NCBI GenBank assembly: GCA_022376925.1
Contig: JAIOJX010000004.1
Coordinates: 128,613,123-128,677,122 of the forward strand
Direction: 5' to 3'
DNA from: Tragulus kanchil
Lineage: Eukaryota; Chordata; Mammalia; Artiodactyla; Tragulidae
DNA: 64,000 nt
The position numbers were made by a program, and so were the translations under genes. The notes beneath the pieces were generated by a model. That model had not been told where the DNA came from, did not search any database, and saw nothing but the letters and a program-made list of their open reading frames with translations. Below are positions 58,361-64,000 of the stretch, piece by piece (the stretch's first letter is position 1; each line of letters opens with the position of its first letter).

Positions 58361-58433
58361 CAGAATCTGTCCCATGTTATTCACTTTTATATACGCCTTT
58401 AATTTCCCCAATAAACGACAAGATCCTTAGGCA

Positions 58434-59272
58434 GAAGACCTAAACAGACATTTTTCCAACGGAAGACATACAGATGGCCAACAGGCACATGAAAGATGCT
58501 CATCATCACTAACTATTAGAGAAATGCACATCAAAACTCCAAGGAGATACTACCTGACATGGGTCAGAATGGCCACCATCAAAAAGTATACAAATAATAA
58601 ATCCTGGAGAAGATGTGAAGTAAAGGAGGTCTCCTACTATTGGTAAGAGGCTGTTGATGGGAATGTAAATTGATGCAGCCACTATGGAAAACAGTACAGA
58701 GGTTCTTTTAGAAACTAAAAATAGAGCTACCATACGAAATAGCAATCTTACGCTTGGGTATATATCTGGAAAAGATGAAACTTTAATTTGAAAAAAGGCA
58801 TGTACCCCAGTATTCATAGCAGCACTGTTTACAATAGCCTAGATGCAGAAGCATCTAAGTGTCCATTAACAGACAAATAGATAATGAAGATATGGTGTAT
58901 ATATGTAATGAAATATTAGTCAGCCATAAAAAGAACAAAATAATGCCATTTGAAGCGACATAAATAGACCCAGAGATTATCATACTAAGTGAAGCAAGTC
59001 AGACAGGGAAAGACAAAGATCATGTGATATCACTTAAATGTGCAATCTAAAATAAAATATAAGTGAATTTATTCACAAAACACAGACTCACAGTGATAGA
59101 AAAGTTATGGTTACCAAAGGGGAAGAGGGTATGGAGGGATAAGTTAGGAGTTTGAGATTAACAGATACACTACTACATACAAAATAGATAATCAGCAAGG
59201 ACTTACTGTATAGCACGGGGAACTATATTCAATATCTTATAATAACTTACAATGGAAAAAATTTTAAAAAGA

Positions 59273-59305
<33 letters not shown>

Positions 59306-59410
59306 TATGTGTCTGTGTATAATTGATTTTTCTGTACAACTGAAACTGACATAACATTGTAAATCAAGTATACTTCAATTAAAATATAGTAAATCAAAAT
59401 TAATAAATGT
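58434..59410 (+). mobile_element. L1 LINE 3' end, sense
   Basis: From 'gaagacctaaacagacattt' through 'gggtcagaatggccaccatc', 'tggatatatctgg'-like text, 'actgtttacaatagcctaga', 'gaagcaagtcagacagggaa' and 'aaggacttactgtatagcac' to an A-rich end near 59410. 5'-truncated and degenerate; no long frame. Confidence 0.88.
59273..59297. repeat. (TA)n microsatellite in L1 3' UTR
   Basis: TA run followed by AAATAAATA, in the position where artiodactyl L1 3' UTRs often carry TA expansions. Confidence 0.9.
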
Positions 59411-59554
59411 AAAATCCTCAGAAGGAAAGCTCAGTTAAGTTTATTTACTAAGGACTAGTGCAAAGTTAGCCAAAATATTTCCCAGCTAGGTCACCGAAGT
59501 ATGACCTGCAAACAACTGAATGTAAAACACCCATCAGATGGCCAGCAAGTAACT

Positions 59555-59665
59555 GAAAATGCTTACTGTATACAAATACTAAGTCACTATACTGTACACC
59601 TGAAATTAATAGATGTCAACTATAACTCAAGTTTTAAAAACCCTTAATTAAAAATCAGAAAAAGA
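59555..59665 (+). mobile_element. L1 3' UTR end fragment
   Basis: 'tcactatactgtacacctga' and 'aattaatagatgtcaactat' followed by A-rich sequence match an L1 3' terminus. Confidence 0.6.
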
Positions 59666-60528
59666 AAGACTTGAAGAAGTTCAGGCAGGATTGATGATTC
59701 TGACATTTGAAAAACCAATTTACAAGGAAAGGTACTGTCAGAGATGTGAACGAGACCATTTGCAATGCAATCTCTCCTAATTCTTCAGTTCTTTATCCAT
59801 TCGCTCACTCTCTCAACATTCATGGCGCATCTAGTACATGCTAAGTGCTGTGCAAGGGGCTGCGCAGAGCCTCCTCAGGCTTCTTACTGGAAGTGTGAAT
59901 CACCTGTGGACCTGGGCAGGTACCGAGATCACAGAGCAGTGAAGCACATCCCATCGAGGCAACGTTAAACAAAGCCACATTTTCAAGGCTACCTTTTCAT
60001 ATCAGGTTGACCAACTCTCTCCGTTTGCCCATCAACTAACCTTTAGAAAGATTCCTCTCATTTCTGATTGGGCCAATCACCCTGATGATAGCCCTGTGTC
60101 TTGTACACAAAGGGCATCTTTGTTTTGCTCAGCATGAACTCAGAGGCAAACCCAGGAAACAGTGAAACAGCCAGGATGGAAATGAGGTATCTTTGCAACA
60201 GTAAACTCCTTCTTCGCACCCCCATCATTGAGATCAACAGGACTGAGTCACCAGTGCATGAAATCAATGATTGTTTGACTCTGCCTTCCCAGAGTCACTC
60301 ACCGCGTCGGTGAGTAAACTGGGATCAGAACCCAGCCTTGTCCAATAGAGGCCAAGCAGTCGAAACTATATTTATCCAGGGTCTCATGATTCTTAGTGCT
60401 TTTTGCTCTGCCCTCTAATTTGCACTGTGCCTGCTGTAATATCTAAACGGGAAGTTGCCAGCTAAAATGGTCATTATCCGAGAAATCTATTTAAACATGT
60501 TTATAAGGTCAAATGAAGTGGGTGGTGG
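59666..60528. other. Unique stretch
   Basis: A possible antisense L2 end at about 59795-59860 ('acatgctaagtgctgtgcaa') is weak. Nothing else recognised. The opposite-strand frames at 60058-60313 overlap each other and lack domains. Confidence 0.4.
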
Positions 60529-62720
60529 ATAAGCTAGACAGAAAACAACAAAAGCTTTGGCTCAGTGTAGCCAAAGAGGCTAAAGCTAAAGAGGGAATCT
60601 TAATGTCGAACCAGCACATGATGGTAAAAATGCAACCTCACCAAAGTTATACTGACACACAGGAATGAGCTGTCAAAATAGTCAACCACCAGTTGATTTC
60701 TTTGATTTCTTATGAACAATGGATTTGATGTATTTTTAACTCAATGAGTTGATAGTTTGAGACAATAGGTCAATAGGGCCCCAAATCCAAACTTTGGAAA
60801 CAATCTTTATATGCATAATGTATTCCAATGAGAGGGAAGGATTGGAATAATTAAGAAGAATGCCCAGAATCAACCAAATGATCTTTTTTGGACTTAACAG
60901 GTAGTAGTGTAGGGCCAGAGGGAAATAGACCAGAGGAAAGCCTAATGTTTTTTGAAACTTCAGCAGGGCTTCTTGTACATTCAAGACTTTGAAGAATAGC
61001 TTTCAGCCCCAACAAAACCCACACTCACAGTTTTGAGCCAACAACTTCATTATGTGACCTTTCAGGCTCTGCTCAGGTGTCTTTGAGCATCAGAGAAGAA
61101 GGAAGGTAGGACTGAGTGGGGAAGGAGTTGGGACTCTTTCCTCATTCCTGTTTTCTAAGAAGCATGGGTATGAATTGGGAGTCTTCAAGTGATAAAGAGG
61201 AGAGTAGCATCTGAGAACACTTCCTACACCTTCCTCATAAGCTCGGAGTCTAGTTCACAAGATAAGGGAGCGGGCAACTAAATAGATTCTATGCAACTAA
61301 AAGAAATCCAGTTTTGGTAAAGAAAATCAGTATGGTTACCACTGGAAAATCTGACACACATGGGCATGGAGTAATTAAATCACAAGGAGCATTACTATTT
61401 CTTCTTACTATAAATGAGATTCATTTAATGAACTCCTTTCCATACACAATTTACTTAGAAATATTTCTTCCTAGAATTTAATGTGGTTTGGGCTAGAGGT
61501 GCATCCCATTTGTCCTCTGCTCCTTCTATTAATATTATGCCACAAAATCAAGTGCTGTTTTTCCCTTTCTTCCTGGTCTTAATCCTGGCCCTCTTCTCAT
61601 TTCTAATGAGTCCAGAAGTGAGCTATAAGCTAGACAGAAAACAACAAAAGCTTTGGCTCAGTGTAGCCAAAGAGGCTAAAGCTAAAGAGGGAATCTTAAT
61701 GTCGAACCAGCACATGATGGTAAAAATGCAACCTCACCAAAGTTATACTGACACACAGGAATGAGCTGTCAAAATAGTCAACCACCAGTTGATTTCTTTG
61801 ATTTCTTATGAACAATGGATTTGATGTATTTTTAACTCAATGAGTTGATAGTTTGAGACAATAGGTCAATAGGGCCCCAAATCCAAACTTTGGAAACAAT
61901 CTTTATATGCATAATGTATTCCAATGAGAGGGAAGGATTGGAATAATTAAGAAGAATGCCCAGAATCAACCAAATGATCTTTTTTGGACTTAACAGGTAG
62001 TAGTGTAGGGCCAGAGGGAAATAGACCAGAGGAAAGCCTAATGTTTTTTGAAACTTCAGCAGGGCTTCTTGTACATTCAAGACTTTGAAGAATAGCTTTC
62101 AGCCCCAACAAAACCCACACTCACAGTTTTGAGCCAACAACTTCATTATGTGACCTTTCAGGCTCTGCTCAGGTGTCTTTGAGCATCAGAGAAGAAGGAA
62201 GGTAGGACTGAGTGGGGAAGGAGTTGGGACTCTTTCCTCATTCCTGTTTTCTAAGAAGCATGGGTATGAATTGGGAGTCTTCAAGTGATAAAGAGGAGAG
62301 TAGCATCTGAGAACACTTCCTACACCTTCCTCATAAGCTCGGAGTCTAGTTCACAAGATAAGGGAGCGGGCAACTAAATAGATTCTATGCAACTAAAAGA
62401 AATCCAGTTTTGGTAAAGAAAATCAGTATGGTTACCACTGGAAAATCTGACACACATGGGCATGGAGTAATTAAATCACAAGGAGCATTACTATTTCTTC
62501 TTACTATAAATGAGATTCATTTAATGAACTCCTTTCCATACACAATTTACTTAGAAATATTTCTTCCTAGAATTTAATGTGGTTTGGGCTAGAGGTGCAT
62601 CCCATTTGTCCTCTGCTCCTTCTATTAATATTATGCCACAAAATCAAGTGCTGTTTTTCCCTTTCTTCCTGGTCTTAATCCTGGCCCTCTTCTCATTTCT
62701 AATGAGTCCAGAAGTGAGCT
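60529..62720. repeat. Tandem ~1.10-kb duplication D21
   Basis: Copy 1 is 60529-61624 and copy 2 is 61625-62720, offset 1096, abutting at 'ataagctagacag'. No difference was seen by eye. The block holds no recognised transposon. Confidence 0.97.
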
Positions 62721-62909
62721 ATATAGGTCATTGCAATGACAAAGAAAAGGAAGGAGAGAAGGAGTGGAGAATACTGGGAATAAAGTTAGAGAAAAAGAGG
62801 GCACATAGAAAGAAGGTAACGATTTCAGAATGACCACACAGAGAGGACATCCGGAAGACAGATGAAAGTAGCTTTGATATGTTGATGCAATGGATCTTCC
62901 TGTAGCTGC

Positions 62910-63229
62910 GCGGATCAGTACAGCGGCCACTAGCATGTGTGGCCATCAAGCCCTGGAAATGCAGCTGGTCTGAAGGGTAGTGTGCTGTCAGGAGAAAACA
63001 TGCACCTGATTTTATAGATTTTATGCAAAAAGTGCAAAGTATCTCATTAGTATTTTACATTGATTACACTTTAAAAAGATATTATTTTGGATATATAGGG
63101 TTAAATAAAATATATTATCATTAACATTAATTTCATCTGTGTCTTTTTACTTTTTAAATGTGCCTACTGGAAAAATGTAAATCACACCTGAGACTCACAC
63201 TGTGCTTCTGTTACACAGTGCTGCTCTCC
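62910..63229 (-). mobile_element. MER-type hAT DNA transposon
   Basis: 'actagcatgtgtggccatca', 'agtatctcattagtatttta', 'ttggatatatagggttaaat', 'aatttcatctgtgtcttttt', 'cacagtgctgctctc'. This is the reverse of a common non-autonomous element starting 'cagcgctgtccaatag'. I do not fix the subfamily. Confidence 0.65.
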
Positions 63230-63450
63230 ATTTGCATGGGAAGCAGCAGAATAGCATTCCAGGCCCTCCCTCCTCTCCACCACAATCACCCCCAAACTCT
63301 CAGTCCAGATTCAAGTCTTGCTGCAATTATAAATCTTTCAACAGCAAGGTTGATATCTGAAGTTTCCTTTTGGAGGTAGCTAGCACATTAGAAGGTTTTA
63401 CCTTGGGGGATGCAGGTCCACGGCTGACATATAGAACATGGAAATTGGTT
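63230..63450. other. Unique stretch
   Basis: No element recognised before the D22 second copy. Confidence 0.35.
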
Positions 63451-64000
63451 AGTGATAAAGAGGAGAGTAGCATCTGAGAACACTTCCTACACCTTCCTCA
63501 TAAGCTCGGAGTCTAGTTCACAAGATAAGGGAGCGGGCAACTAAATAGATTCTATGCAACTAAAAGAAATCCAGTTTTGGTAAAGAAAATCAGTATGGTT
63601 ACCACTGGAAAATCTGACACACATGGGCATGGAGTAATTAAATCACAAGGAGCATTACTATTTCTTCTTACTATAAATGAGATTCATTTAATGAACTCCT
63701 TTCCATACACAATTTACTTAGAAATATTTCTTCCTAGAATTTAATGTGGTTTGGGCTAGAGGTGCATCCCATTTGTCCTCTGCTCCTTCTATTAATATTA
63801 TGCCACAAAATCAAGTGCTGTTTTTCCCTTTCTTCCTGGTCTTAATCCTGGCCCTCTTCTCATTTCTAATGAGTCCAGAAGTGAGCTATATAGGTCATTG
63901 CAATGACAAAGAAAAGGAAGGAGAGAAGGAGTGGAGAATACTGGGAATAAAGTTAGAGAAAAAGAGGGCACATAGAAAGAAGGTAACGATTTCAGAATGA

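Larger units (their letters stand above)
56261..58527. repeat. Tandem ~1.11-kb duplication D20
   Basis: Copy 1 is 56261-57375 and copy 2 is 57416-58527, offset 1155 falling to 1152, with about 40 bases of filler at 57376-57415. The first about 225 bases also lie at 55172-55397, giving three copies. The block contains a Bov-tA and the left edge of an L1. Confidence 0.97.
62284..64000. repeat. Tandem ~1.17-kb duplication D22, cut by window end
   Basis: Copy 1 is 62284-63450. Copy 2 starts at 63451 and runs to the window end, offset 1167. Its first about 435 bases also occur from 61188 through D21, giving three copies. Confidence 0.95.

Noticed and set aside
62579..62833. 84-codon frame with a hydrophobic segment, copied at 63746-64000 and partly at 61483-61764
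   Set aside because: The hydrophobic stretch comes from T-rich DNA. Repetition is explained by D21 and D22. No family resemblance.
2171..64000. CRISPR array or tandem gene cluster as the cause of the repeated blocks
   Set aside because: Repeats are two to three adjacent 1.1-kb copies of unrelated sequences, not short repeats with unique spacers. The host is a mammal and the blocks contain SINE/LINE fragments.
2171..64000. Segmental duplication or rolling amplification as the main explanation
   Set aside because: Twenty-two independent blocks with almost the same length, content-blind boundaries and joint-biased errors fit concatenated overlaps better. Kept as an alternative.

Overview
The window is nuclear DNA from a ruminant, most probably a bovid. 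The evidence is its interspersed repeats: many tRNA/BovB-derived Bov-tA-type SINEs, antisense BovB (RTE-clade) LINE sequence with reverse-transcriptase coding remnants, CHR-type tRNA-Glu SINEs, L1 elements, and older mammalian MIR, L2 and MER-type fragments. I found no coding exon, RNA gene, CRISPR array, operon or prokaryotic feature. The open frames are short, lack recognisable domains outside retrotransposon reverse transcriptase, and many lie inside repeats. I read it as intergenic or intronic sequence.

The dominant feature is a recurring artefact-like layout. At least 22 times, a block of about 1.0-1.2 kb is followed directly, or after a few to about 50 bases of unrelated filler, by a second near-identical direct copy. 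Repeat offsets range from about 1022 to 1192 bases and average about 1.1 kb. Copies differ mostly by homopolymer indels, and the differences cluster where the copies abut. Where two successive duplications are close, the shared part is present three times. Removing one copy of each block would leave about 40 kb. The simplest reading is an assembly in which overlapping tiles were laid end to end instead of merged. Biology is a weaker alternative.

Layout: 1-6.4 kb is mostly unique and GC-moderate to GC-rich, with SINE, MIR and L2 fragments and a CpG-rich patch near 5.6-5.85 kb. 6.4-14.5 kb is AT-rich and largely antisense ancient L1, carrying a long TA microsatellite. 15.1-18.7 kb is a 5'-truncated sense L1 with a 16-bp target-site duplication and a nested CHR SINE. 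20.4-29.3 kb is MIR/L2-rich. 29.3-35 kb is repeat-poor and holds the best candidates for conserved non-coding sequence. 35-38.1 kb holds Bov-tA SINEs, MIR and a MER5A-like fragment. 38.4-45.5 kb has L1 fragments, a solitary LTR-like element and Bov-tA copies. 45.5-53.5 kb is dominated by antisense BovB, SINEs and a CHR SINE. 53.5-64 kb is mixed unique sequence, a sense L1 3' end, a Bov-tA and a MER-type DNA transposon.

No genes act together here. The coding remnants are dead LINE reverse transcriptases (L1 ORF2 and BovB) broken by stops, frameshifts, nested insertions and the duplication joints.
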